In this document: in pieces, positions 23,596-34,400 of the stretch | Layout: every line of letters starts with the position of its first letter | Numbering within the stretch: the stretch's first letter is position 1 | Origin: Cycas panzhihuaensis | Lineage: Eukaryota; Cycadophyta | Direction: 5' to 3' | NCBI GenBank assembly: GCA_023213395.1 | Contig: CM041465.1 | Location: forward strand, 105,035,741-105,099,740 | Length of the DNA stretch: 64,000 nucleotides | Notes under the pieces: model-generated | The model's database searches: none | Seen by the model: the letters and a program-made list of their open reading frames with translations, nothing else | Told to the model about the DNA's origin: nothing | Translations under genes and position numbers: made by a program

Positions 23596-26322
23596 TGGAT
23601 GCGTGTCTATGGGATAGCCACTTAACTGAGTAGGAGTGGTAAGGGTGGTCGATGGCACAATTGAGAAAAGACCTATAAGTAGGGTAAATACCACGTAGGG
23701 TGCCCTGTACGTCGGAGCACGAGTTTGGGACCTGCAAATGGAATCTAGCTACCTAGAAGTGGTTCCCCGCTTCAAACAAGAAGAGAAGAGGCATAGGGCT
23801 ACCTTGGGTTGACCTACGAGAAGGATCCTCCCACCCTTGGATGGCTAGAAGGGGAAGGAGAGAACCCTTCAAGAGCTTCCCTAGAGCAAAAGGAAACCAG
23901 AAAAAGGTAGGTAAGCAAATGGCCTACGAATGGGATATGCTCGATTACCCGACGAGGTGGAAAACTGAGAGAGCGCAAAAGAAGTAACCAAAAGGGAGAA
24001 GTTACAATGTGCGCAAACAAACTAACCAAGCAAAGTAAGTTGACGAAGCAAGAGGGAAGTTTACAAGGCAAAAAGGGGGGAAAAAGTGAAAGGGGAGGGC
24101 TTCCTAAGACCTTTTCCTATAACAAATACAATGCGAGAAATAAAGTAAACAAAATATAAACCAAGACGAAGGTTGGTTTTCCTTTCTCTTTCTGATGAGC
24201 TAATTACTATTGCACAAGAAAAACTCAAAAGGAAAAAGAGTGATGAGGTGGTGCAAGAATGTGTACCCAGAATGGAGGTATGTCGAAATGGTGACGTTCC
24301 TAAGAGGTACCCAAAGTTGCTCCACAAAGTATGGCAGACATAAAGGGTTATGGTAAACTGGAGTGTGGGGCTTCCTTACCTTCCCCAAAGCAATACTAAA
24401 GTACCAAGAAAGGAACAAAAATGCTAGCAACAAGTGAAATACTAAAGTAAAACACAAACAGGAGTGCTTACCCGCAAGAGAGGAAAAGGAACGGATCCTT
24501 TGCATCCTCCATGTACTTGCAAGTAAATGACAGTATCCCCATTTCTGGAGAAAGGTTGCTAGCATATAATAGAAAATCCTAACAATACATGTATATATGA
24601 GACAAACATAAACTTAAATACATGCACGTTACTATTCAATATTACGATGATAAACTGTAGTGGAAAATAACCAAAATAAATGATAAGTGAACTGGTAAGC
24701 TTCAAAGTGGCCCACCTCCCGCAAGGAATAACCCTACCCTCCCTTAAAGAGCCATAAGGCAACAAGGGTATGGCAGTGCAAGAAGGCTAGAAATAGAGGC
24801 AACAAGGGTAAAAAATGGGCCCAAAAAGATCCACAACAAACTGGGGTACTATGAGAAGCAAACCGGGTTACCGGGGAAGAAGTTGGGCAAGGGATAAGTA
24901 GTTGGGGCTTATGTCAGTTACCTGGATCAAGGTGCAAGCCTTCAAACTAGCACTGCAACACGTGATAGCGCTAATTGCAGTGGCTGAAAATAACCTAACA
25001 AAGCCTTATTTGATTGCCAAGACCAGCACGGGGTAAAAGGGAAGGTTTGGGGGGCAAAGAGCCTCTTGAGGAGCATGGAAGGTGGTGCAGAATCCACCCA
25101 GCTCTTACCCAAACCTTATGTTACCCCTCTTTGCCGCTGTCTTGAGCAAGAAACACAGGAAATAAGGCCCTAATGGCAGATAAAGGACAGCCCAAAGTAA
25201 GGCAAAAATAACCCTCAAAGAGCAAACTAAGAAGAACTAGAAATGACATACAAAACATGGCATAAATTAGACAAGAAAGCAACTTAAACCAATAAATACC
25301 TGAGAAAGAGAGAGGAAGCTTTTGCCTCAGTTAAGAGCTACTGAAAGAAGACTAAGAAATCTGCCAAAGAGCTGTGGAACAGTAGGTTTGGAACCCCTAC
25401 TAATGAGTTTGAAGGAAACACCTACACTTTGAGGATGCTTGATGGCTGCCTGAGCAAGGAAATGTTGAGATCTCTCCAAAGAGGCCCTCTCCAAGGGGTG
25501 TGAAGGGCTGGGAAGATGTCCTAGCCATACTAAAGGAGAGTTGGGCACTGGAGGAGAGGTGCAAGTCCTATAGTAGCAGTGGAGCAGCAGGGAATAGTAG
25601 GGCACAGGGCATTTTCCCTTGAGAAGCATTCAAAAAGTGAGCAAAAGATCCTAAAAATAACTTAGAGAGGAATTAAATACCTAGCCTAAACTCTAAATGA
25701 GTGATTAGGGTGCAGCTGGTGGTGAGTCAAGTCGTGAAACATGTGGCAGTTTCGCAATAAATGCGAAATTACCACGGTGGATTTTTAAAAAATAATCTGA
25801 GACAGTCACCTCGCCATAAATTTCGTGGTACCACAGAATTTGTGGTGGCGCCTGCAATTTCACCGCAGACAGACCGAAGCCAACCGCCTGGGATAACCAC
25901 TGGCTATGGGCCAATGACTAAGGAGGCTGATGGAGGGCTGAGACACCTACCCAAGGGCAGACAAGCCAACAAACGAGTCAAAAAGAGCAAAAATAGGACT
26001 AAAGAGATGTGACAAGTCAACCAAACAATGACGGGTCATCACACGGGCAGGGGTGACATGAGCCAAATGGATCCCGAAGTGAGTAGGGCAAAATGCGGGA
26101 AGTGGAATGGCCACCGGGGTGCCACACTCGCTGGGAATATGCCCCCGCTATAGTCGTTATAGGCTGAATAAGTGTAGATGACGATAAGATCATCTATGAG
26201 ATCACAACATGCAAACATACAAGCATACACTCATCTCAAAAGAAAGCAATGATAAGGTGAGAAGCATACCTGCACTTACCTAAGTCGATAATTCTGTATC
26301 CATTCCCAAAAGTTAGGAAACA
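23596..26322 (-). repeat. Element C 3' LTR, B-type, complete (2727 bp)
   Basis: It starts TGGATGCGTGTC and ends GTTAGGAAACA against the PPT. Its length agrees with the B-type LTRs at 33677-36404 (2728) and 52037-54765 (2729). It carries a GCGGTA-type motif at about 25804-25862. No coding capacity is recognised. Confidence 0.8.
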
Positions 26323-26332
26323 CTACCCCCTT
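26323..26332 (-). other. Element C polypurine tract
   Basis: AAGGGGGTAG on minus, adjoining the LTR, as in B and D. Confidence 0.7.
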
Positions 26333-26745
26333 GGCAGTAGAGCCTCACTGCTCGGAAGTATGGTGCGATGGTGAATGTTGGCAACACAACTGTCAGTAGC
26401 ACATATATATACAGATATATAAATCAAGATCATCATAGAAGGCAAGGGTGCCAGCGAGTGTCATGGAAGAATGCGTGGATACGAAGGTAGAGGTGGAGAC
26501 AACATAGAGGCTGCCTATATGCCACCCAGAAACTGACTGGGAGAATAAGAAAGGTGAGGGGGCTGCTCCCACCACAAAAGATACAGAGAGATGTGCATAA
26601 TCAAGTAGAAGAGTAAACAAAATTGGTAGTTTCCATAGTTTAATCTCATTAGCAGCTAGGTTTTGGAGGTGCGAACGGATTGCAAAGTGAGGTGCATGAT
26701 GACCTGGAGCTTGGACGACAGGGCAGCCAGACAAGCCTCAGGGAC
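26333..26745. other. Spacer between PPT and aRNH, element C
   Basis: Counterpart of 13823-14255 in B. No domain is recognised. Confidence 0.45.
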
Positions 26746-26749
26746 GGTC

Positions 26750-27160
26750 AATAAGAAGAGGAAGGTGGCACTTAAGGATGAGGTGAACGAGACTATCTGC
26801 CTCAGCGTTGAGGGCTCGAGGGATATGCTGAATGTCGACAGACGAGAAGCGGGCCAGGAGGGATTTGGCGATGAAAGAAAGAGTTCTCAAGTGAGGGCAT
26901 CACACCTGGTAAACCTAGGTGAGATGGGATACCACAACTTGAGAGTCGCAAAGCAAGACGATAGATCTGTGATGGAAATAGAGAGCATTGGTGAGAGCTT
27001 TAATAACAGCTGTGTATTCGGCTTCATTGTTGGTAGCCTATGGGAGGAAGACCCCAGAGCACAGGAAATCGTGTCCAGAGGGGCTGCGAAGAATCCATGC
27101 AGTGGTAGAAGGTCCAGGGTTACTGCGGCTTTCGTTGTCGGTAAAAATGTAGATGGACAT
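26750..27160 (-). pseudogene. Element C archaeal-type RNase H (decayed)
   Basis: It starts at ATG 27160 with MSIYIFTDNESRSNPGPS (first Asp kept, GGS changed to NES). A TAG at 27038-27040 precedes ATNNEAEYTAVI (catalytic Glu). LLCDSQVVV carries the third acidic residue. The C-terminal segment near 26794-26840 reads SVDIQHIPRALNAEADSL, the only copy with this last segment free of a stop. All four acidic positions are present, but the stops inactivate it. Confidence 0.75.
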
Positions 27161-27685
27161 AGGTGATACAAAGTCCTGGTAGTAAATAAACAATGATAGA
27201 ATGAAAGCGATACTTGAAAAGCAAGTAAAAAGTGGCCGTGAAGGGTAGGAGGACCTAGCAATGAGGCTACCCAGGGACAAGAGCAAGCAACCCAACCACT
27301 ACCTAAGAGCAGGCAGAGAAAAGACACCCTAGAGCACCAAAGGTCACTTTGGAAAGCAAAACATGCCCCTAGATGAGGGAGCATTCCCTTTGGAGACCCC
27401 AGGAGCAAAAAAGGGTTGCGGAACTGAGTCCAGGATGGCGAAATAAGCCAAAGGAGTATAAACTCGAGCATGCATGGGAGAAGCACATAAAACGAGATAG
27501 AAGGGCCCTAGAAAAAAATGCAAAAATGAGGCGCCATAAATGCACCTGCTAGAGAGTGCAAAAAGGCCGTCAAAAGAGCACAACGGGCGACAGGGCTAGA
27601 AGGCAAAGGTAATCAGGGAAATGAGACGGTCCCAATGGCTGTCGCGAGGCCAAAAATAGAAGAAGTGCCCACCGGGGCCCCCGCC
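27161..27685. other. Spacer between aRNH and the PMD promoter, element C
   Basis: Counterpart of 14650-15181. Non-coding, presumably upstream promoter sequence of the PMD gene. Confidence 0.45.
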
Positions 27686-27693
27686 TATATAAG
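27686..27693 (+). promoter_or_regulatory. TATA box of the PMD gene, element C
   Basis: TATATAAG within GGGGCCCCCGCCTATATAAG. Confidence 0.65.
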
Positions 27694-28355
27694 GAAATCG
27701 TACGGAAAATGAATTTATTTGCACCGGCTCTCGCGAGAAACCAGAGCCATTCCCTTATATAGCGAAGCGCTGCCCGACTTTGGAGGCATGCAGGGGACGA
27801 TCTGACCGTTAGATCAGAGCGTAGAGAGAGTCAGCGGGATCATCGAGACGAGATGACGATATCAAGACCAGATCTAGTGAGTGGATCTCACGAAACCCAA
27901 CCCATTTCAAAGTTTTAGTTTCACTGCTTTTTGTAGATTTCTATATGATTTTTGTGCCCCTTATGGGCAATTAGAGGCCTCTCAGAGTCCAAATTGGACC
28001 TAGAAAGAGGCGAGACCTGGGCATTAGGGAGCCCTAGTCCCGGTGGGCCCTACAGGGTCCACTAGAGGAAAATTTTTTTAGTTTTTGGGGCAGAAATTCC
28101 CCCCTTTTGGGGGGGTGCCGTTCATACCACAGCAAAGATCACGATGTCGTGACCATTGCCGCGGGACCCCCTGATTGCCGCGGGGCCCGAGCTAGACTTA
28201 GTGGTACCGCTAAGTTTAGCACGGTACGAAGGCACAAAGTCAGAAAAAAGAATATAAGGGGCCATAAGGCCCTAACCTCGTGCAGAGAGTCGAGAGAGAG
28301 TTAGGAGCATCACGATCGATGTGAGGCTGACTTTGATCTATTTTAATGTTGACAG

Positions 28356-30255
28356 GCTGTCATTGCAGTGGATAACTGTGAGAACTTGGGCATGGCGATG
28401 TTGAGCTTCATCGAGATGATGTCCCAGGGGGACAAGGAGATCCTGCAGAGGTGTGGCCTATATAAGGCCTTGAAGACACCCCAGTTTGCATCCGATCAGA
28501 GACTATTGGTTGACATCGTATCCCATTGGGATAGGAGGAGGCACGTATTCTACTTGCCTAAGGTAGGTGATGTGATGGTCACGCTAGGGGATATCTGGCG
28601 GATACTAGGAGTACCAGTGACTGGGAGGCTGATGACACTAGGAGCACTACTTAGCACTGAGGCAGCACATAAGGAGGCAGCCCTGTTCTTCATAAAGGCT
28701 GATAGGTGGGAGTGGAGAGGGGTTCCTCTCCAAACTATGGTGATGTCAAGGATTCCTCAGGTGAGGAAGCTGATTATATTATGCATTCTGTTCTGGATTT
28801 CCCAGAAACAGAACTATAGAGAGATACCTGGTGGATGGATGGATGTAGTACGCCACTGCGAAGCCAGCGAGAGGATGGATTGAGCTACCATGATAGCGAC
28901 GAACATCATTGCCCAGCTTGACGCTATCAGGGTAGTGGGAAATGGAGGACTATCATACTGCTCGTTGCTCTAGTGTTGGTTCTTCGATCATTTTGTGGCA
29001 GTGGCACCAGCGAGGGGACCACACCCCATAGCAAAGTGGGCCCCAATGGTCCACAGATGGCAGACTCAGTTGAGGGGGACGGAGGACCAGGCCCACGTCC
29101 GACGATCAGTGGAGGCGACATCGCTCGACCTCCTCATCCTGACGGACTATGTAGCAGATCCATACAGGACGGTGAGGTGGAACAGTGATGACAAGGCAGG
29201 CAGAGTAGGAGCGCTCCCAGATGATGATGACGATGATGATGACAGAGGAGATGGGGCTAGCCCATCATGACCTACGGGGGAGGCAGGTCCTTTAGGGACG
29301 GCAGGAGGAGCAGCGGGACCATCCGGGACTGCCAGAGGAGAGGCAGGCCCATTAGGGGTAGCTAAGGAGAGCAGGGGGCCAGTGACTAGGGCCCGCAGGC
29401 TACGGATTATGAGGAGATCTAGAGAGGCGAGAGTTGAGCTGGTCCCCGCGAGGAGAGAGGCCCAAGCAGAGGAGGTACTTGAGGATGAGGTACCCGTAGC
29501 TGGTGAAGAGCCAGGAGAAGAGGATGTCGTGCGAGCAGAGGAGTCGGCGGCCATGGCAGGTGAGGCCTAACCATTTCCTAGTCGTTTAACAACCAAATAG
29601 ATGTTTGATTTGATTTGATCATGGTATGTGGTGGGATATATACTGACACACACCCAAGGTTGTATCAAGGTGTGCTGCAGAGATCAGGAGATTAGTAGAG
29701 GCCATGGTGAGGGAGATGTTCCCTTAGGTGTATGCAAAGGGGCAACCGCCCATCCAGGCAGAGGATGCACCTAGATCGGTAGGTATGCACATGGAGGCAT
29801 TTGCCCCATTAACGAGGGTGAGAGAGATATGGGCTGTAGAGTCCCAAGAGCATATAGCTTTCAGGGGACAGATGCAACGAGAGCTAGACGAGGCGAGGAG
29901 TGAGCAAGATGCGTTGCGTGGACGAGTCCAAGCTCTAGAGTCACAAACAGGAGTAAGCAGAGATGCAGGGAGCGCAGTCCAGATAGCAGTACTAGAGGAG
30001 CACCTTAGAGGAGTAGAAGAAGAGAGGGATCATATCCAGGCCAGATACGATAAGCTCATAGACTAGGTGGCGTTGAGGTCGAGCAAGAGCAGGACGTACA
30101 CCCATACAGTGGTGACGACCCCGAGATGCCCACGCGACGAGGGGAGTGAGGCAGGGAGCTCGCGAAGGCCCAAGAGGAGCCTCAGAGGGATGTGGTCCCT
30201 AGGAGAGGGTTCACATAGGCCAAGAGATGGTACCCCAGGGGCGAGGCAGCAGTAG
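28356..30255 (+). pseudogene. PMD passenger gene, element C copy (longest open PMD)
   Basis: The main exon begins after an AATGTTGACAG acceptor. It runs open to a TGA at 28881-28883 (tryptophan in relatives) and has LLVDIVSHWDRRRHVFYLP, VGDVMVTLGDIWRILGVPV and a GALLSTEAAHKEA helix, all typical of the plant mobile domain. A second stop at 28971-28973 precedes CWFFDHFV. The exon continues through WAPMVHRWQTQL and a run of eight Asp, and closes at a GCAG/GTGAGG donor (29559). The last exon (about 29670-30255) has a long charged helix, likely coiled coil (EHIAFRGQMQRELDEARSEQ to RYDKLID), then a Ser/Arg/Gly-rich tail. It is antisense to the retroelement genes. Confidence 0.8.
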
Positions 30256-30889
30256 TATAGGAGATATATATATGATTCTAACATGAGAAAGCACGGGCCT
30301 CCAGGGGGTCATATATAGACTCATATGATTGTACCCCCCTTGCAAGGACACCGGTTTCCCATATGTATGATGTAATATATGATTTTTGATGTATATATAT
30401 ACGGGGTAATTGGAACCCCATTTTGACATGAGATACTGTGTATGTTATGTGTTGTAGATAGCATGTATGCTTTGTTTTGTATGTTGTAAATGTTTTATTG
30501 TATAATGCACGTATTTCCTTCCATGTATGGCTATATATCTAATAGGAGCACACACATCCACCGTGAGTAGAGGTGATAGAGAGGTGTGAGGTTAGAAATA
30601 GAGCAACATGCACATCTATGGAGGAGCATAGTAGAATATGCGAAGGAAACAATAGGCAAGAGAAAGAAGTAACAGTACTCCAAGGCGTCGTCCTAATTGG
30701 GGGATTCCCAAATAGGAAGATAAAAGTTCCCGAAAAGATACAGGAACACAAGTTCCACGGGAGGAACCAGAAGGAAAAAGGGAGAAGCCATCTCAAATTG
30801 CCATTCTACCAGTGGTTGGGAGGAATGGGAACAACCTAAGATGGTAGTTTAGGCTCATTTCGGAGCGTGGTAAAGGGATTGCCAAAAGA
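30256..30889. other. PMD 3' flank, element C
   Basis: Non-coding. It contains an ACGGGGTAATTGGAACCCC segment (about 30400-30420) and one copy (about 30683-30865) of the roughly 178-bp unit triplicated in E. Confidence 0.55.
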
Positions 30890-31463
30890 TCATGCATAAA
30901 AATTCTTAAGGAATTTCTCATTAACATCTTTCTCAAATTCAAGCCCTTCTAGGGTGGCTATCCTATAAGCACCATTACCGAGGGTCTCGATAATGATGAA
31001 AGGGCCAACCCATCGGGGTTTGAATTTGGTCAAACAGTCATGGAGATATTCAAGCTTGAGGATGTGGTCCCCATGAAATAAAGGACAGGAATGAAGATGT
31101 TTATTGTAAGTCCTTTGCGAGTGAGCTTTGGACGCCAGGTTAGCCTGATAAGCAGCTAAGCATCTCTCATCCAAAGCCTCGAGGTCCAAAAGGCGAGCCT
31201 GACGGATCGACTCTTCATCGATGAGACCTTGAAGGGAGACTCGTAAAGAGGGAATCTCCACCTCTAGTGGGAGTACTGCCTCGGTACCATAGACCAGGGA
31301 GAATGGGGTTATTCCCATGGTAGAATGGATAGAGGTGCGGTAAGCCCATAAAGCAGAGGGTAACTGAAGGTGCCAATCCTTTTGGGACTGAGCAACGGTT
31401 TTCTTTAGGATATTGATAAGAGTCTTATTGAAAGACTCCACTTGGCCATTTACCTAGGGGTAG
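30890..31463 (-). pseudogene. Element C integrase, C-terminal third
   Basis: Open for 184 codons (30890-31441), from the catalytic-Glu segment ESFNKTLINILKK through LWAYRTSIHSTMGITPFSLV to the WVGPFIIIETLGNGAYRI C-terminal domain and the end. It is the only uninterrupted integrase tail in the window, and useful as a reference for D and E. Upstream of YYP the frame hits a stop and then an LTR at 31464, so both catalytic Asp residues and the zinc domain are absent. Confidence 0.85.
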
Positions 31464-34400
31464 TAAAACGCTAGCTGCAGGGTGGTATCCCTACGTTTAG
31501 CAAAGGGAACAGATTATGCAAAGCTAGGTTAGGCTAAATAGTAAGGATTTCACCTCGCAGGGCGTCCGTACGCCAGAGCGTAGATTCAGGACCTGCAGAG
31601 GTGCTTGGTTGCTTCTAGGTAGCCGCACAGAGCAAGGCTTTCCTACCCCTTGGATAGCTGGGAAGAGGAGGAGAGAACCTGGTATGTTGCATCTTCTCAA
31701 GGAAGTGAGAAGGTAACACGAGAATGGGAATGTAGGTAAAGTGTGGTGTCTAGGTGTAGGCTAGCAAAAGGGATAAAGTATGGGTAGTTCTAACACGAAA
31801 TGAACTATCTACATATGCTAGACTAACCACTAGATAAAAGATATGCAAAGCAAATATATGTTCCTTTCTACTTTCAATTTCTTATGTGTTTCTAACTACG
31901 CAAACATGTGCATAAAGAACAATAGCATAAAGAAGATATACGAGGACAAGGAAAATACCTAGACCTGGTGTCTGAATGGAGCGCTACGCGTCTCTTCACT
32001 TCTCGCTCCTTCCCGCTCCACTTGTCGCACATGTGATGCCAGTCAGTAATGGTTGCTGTGAGCAATCAAAGAGGGGCTAGCTTACCTCCCCTTATGCATG
32101 TAAAAGTAAAACAGAATAGCAAACAACGGAAAATGACAAAAAGCACTAAATGTGGAACTGGACACGCGTCTACAGGATAGTTACCTAACTAAATAGGTTT
32201 GGTAAGAGCAGGTGATAATATGATCGAGAAAGAGACCTATAAGTAGGATAAATACCACGTAGGGTTCTCTGTGTGCCGGAGCGCGAGTTTGGGACCTGCA
32301 ATGGAATATAGCTACCAAAGGGTGACCCCCCCACTTCAAACAAGAGGTAAGGAGTCATAGGGTTAGCTTGGGTTGACCTAAGGGAAGGATCCTCCCACCC
32401 TTGGATGGCCAGAAGGGGAAGGAGAGGAACCTTCGAGGGGTTTCCCTAGAGCAATGGGAAACAAAGAAGGATAGGCAAGCAAGCAGCCTATGAACGGGGT
32501 CACCTTGGTTATCCGACAAAGTGGTGAACCAAGGGAAAATGAGAGGGATGACCCAAGGAGGTGGGTCAAGGTATACCTAAGCAAACTAACCAAACACACA
32601 AATAATAAGGAGAGAAGGAAGCTTGCATGGCAAAGGGAGGGAAAAGGTGAAAGTGACGGTTTCCTAAGACCTTTTCCTATGGCTAAAGAAGATGCATGCA
32701 ATAAAATAAAGCATGAACCAAAAGCAAAGTTGATTCCTTTCTATTTCCAATGAGTTAATTACTACTTATGTAAAGGAAATTCAAAAGGAAAAGGGGATAG
32801 AGTGGAGTGAAAGCGTGTACCCGGAACGAAAGCGTGTCATGATGATGGCACTCCCAAAAGGCACCCAAAGCTATTCCACAAGGTGCGGTAGTCGTGAAGC
32901 ATCGCAACAGGTCGGAATGAGGGACTCCCTTACCTTCCCTGGAAAAATACTAAAGTACAAAACCAAGGAAAGAAAGAGACAAAATACCAGCAATAAATGA
33001 GGTATGAAAGTACAACATGCATGGGAGCACTTATCAGCAAAGGGACAAATGGAGAAGGGTCCTTTGCGCTTTTGAACACCTGCAAGTAAACAACAACCTC
33101 CCCCTTTTCGAAGAAAGGGTACCAACATGCAATGGAAAGATCCTAACAATACAAGTCTATATAAACCAAATATAAACTTAAACACGTATATGTTAGCATC
33201 AACACAATGATGATAATACATAAAGGAGGACAACCAAAGCAAAAGGAAAGTAACCGGTAAGCCTCAGAGTGGCCCACCTCCCATAAAGAACAACCCCAAC
33301 CTCCCCCAAAAGGCCACAAGGTAGCGAGGGCAAGGCTTAAGAAGAATGGCCGAAAACAGTAGCGAGGGAGTTGAGAGGAGCCAAAGAAGACCTACGGCAA
33401 GCTAGGGTGCTATGAAAAGCAAACCGGGCTGCTAGGAAAAGAGTTAGGCAAAGAACAAGCGGTCAGGACTTATGTGAGTTGCCTGGACCTAAGCACAAGC
33501 CCTCAAACCAAAGGTCAGAACGTGTGACAAAGGTCGATTTCAGCGGCTAAGGGAGGCCCAACAAACCCTTATTTGAGTGCCAAGGACAGCACGGGGTAAG
33601 AGGGAAGGTTTGGGGGGCTAAAAGCTGCTTGAGGAGTGTGGAAGGTGGTACAAAATCCACCAAACTCTCTCCCAAGTGGATGCGCATCTATGGGATAGCT
33701 ACCTAACTAAATAGGTATGGTAAGAGCGGGTCATAATATGATCGAGAAAGAGATCTATAAGTAGGGTAAATACCACGCAGGGCACCCCGTGCACCGGAGC
33801 ACGAGTTCGGGACCTGCAATGGAATATAACTACCAAAGGGTGATCCCCCAACTTCGAACAAGAGGTGAGGAGGAGTAGGTTTAGCCTGGGTTGACCTAAG
33901 GGAAGGATCCTCCCACTCTTGGATGGCCGGAAGGGGAAGGAGAGGAACCATTGAGGGGTTTCCCTAGAGCAATGGGAAACAAAGAAGGATAGGCAAGCAA
34001 GTGGCCTATGAACGGGGTCACCTTGGTTATCCGGTAAAGCAGTGAACCAAGGGAAAATGAGAGGGATAACCTAAGGAGGTGGGTCAAGATATGCCTAAGC
34101 AAACTAACCAAACACACAAATAATAAGGAGAGAAGGAAGCTTGCATGGCAAAGGGGGGGAAAAGGTGAAAGGGATGGTTTCCTAAGACCTTTTCCTATGG
34201 CTAAAGAAGATGCATGCAACAAAATAAATAAAGCATGAACCAAAAGCAAAGTTGATTCCTTTCTATTTCCAATGAGTTAATTACTACTTATGTAAAGGAA
34301 ATTCAAAAGGAAAAGGGGATAGAGTGGAGTGAAAGCATGTACCCAGAATGGAAGCGTGTCGTGATGATGGCACTCCCAAGAGGCACCCAAAGCTACTCCA

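Larger units (their letters stand above)
23596..31463 (-). mobile_element. Element C: internally deleted retrotransposon
   Basis: It retains a complete 3' LTR (23596-26322), PPT, aRNH, PMD gene and the last third of integrase. At 31464 the integrase is cut off by an A-type LTR start. Gag to the catalytic core, its PBS and its own 5' LTR are gone. It lies within B's 5' LTR. Confidence 0.7.

Noticed and set aside
29221-29245. GAT-repeat as a microsatellite feature
   Set aside because: It lies in the PMD exon and encodes an Asp run conserved in three copies, so it is part of the coding sequence.
28356-30255. PMD frames as functional host genes of the MAIN/MAIL type
   Set aside because: All four copies have in-frame stops and lie at the same place inside retroelements.
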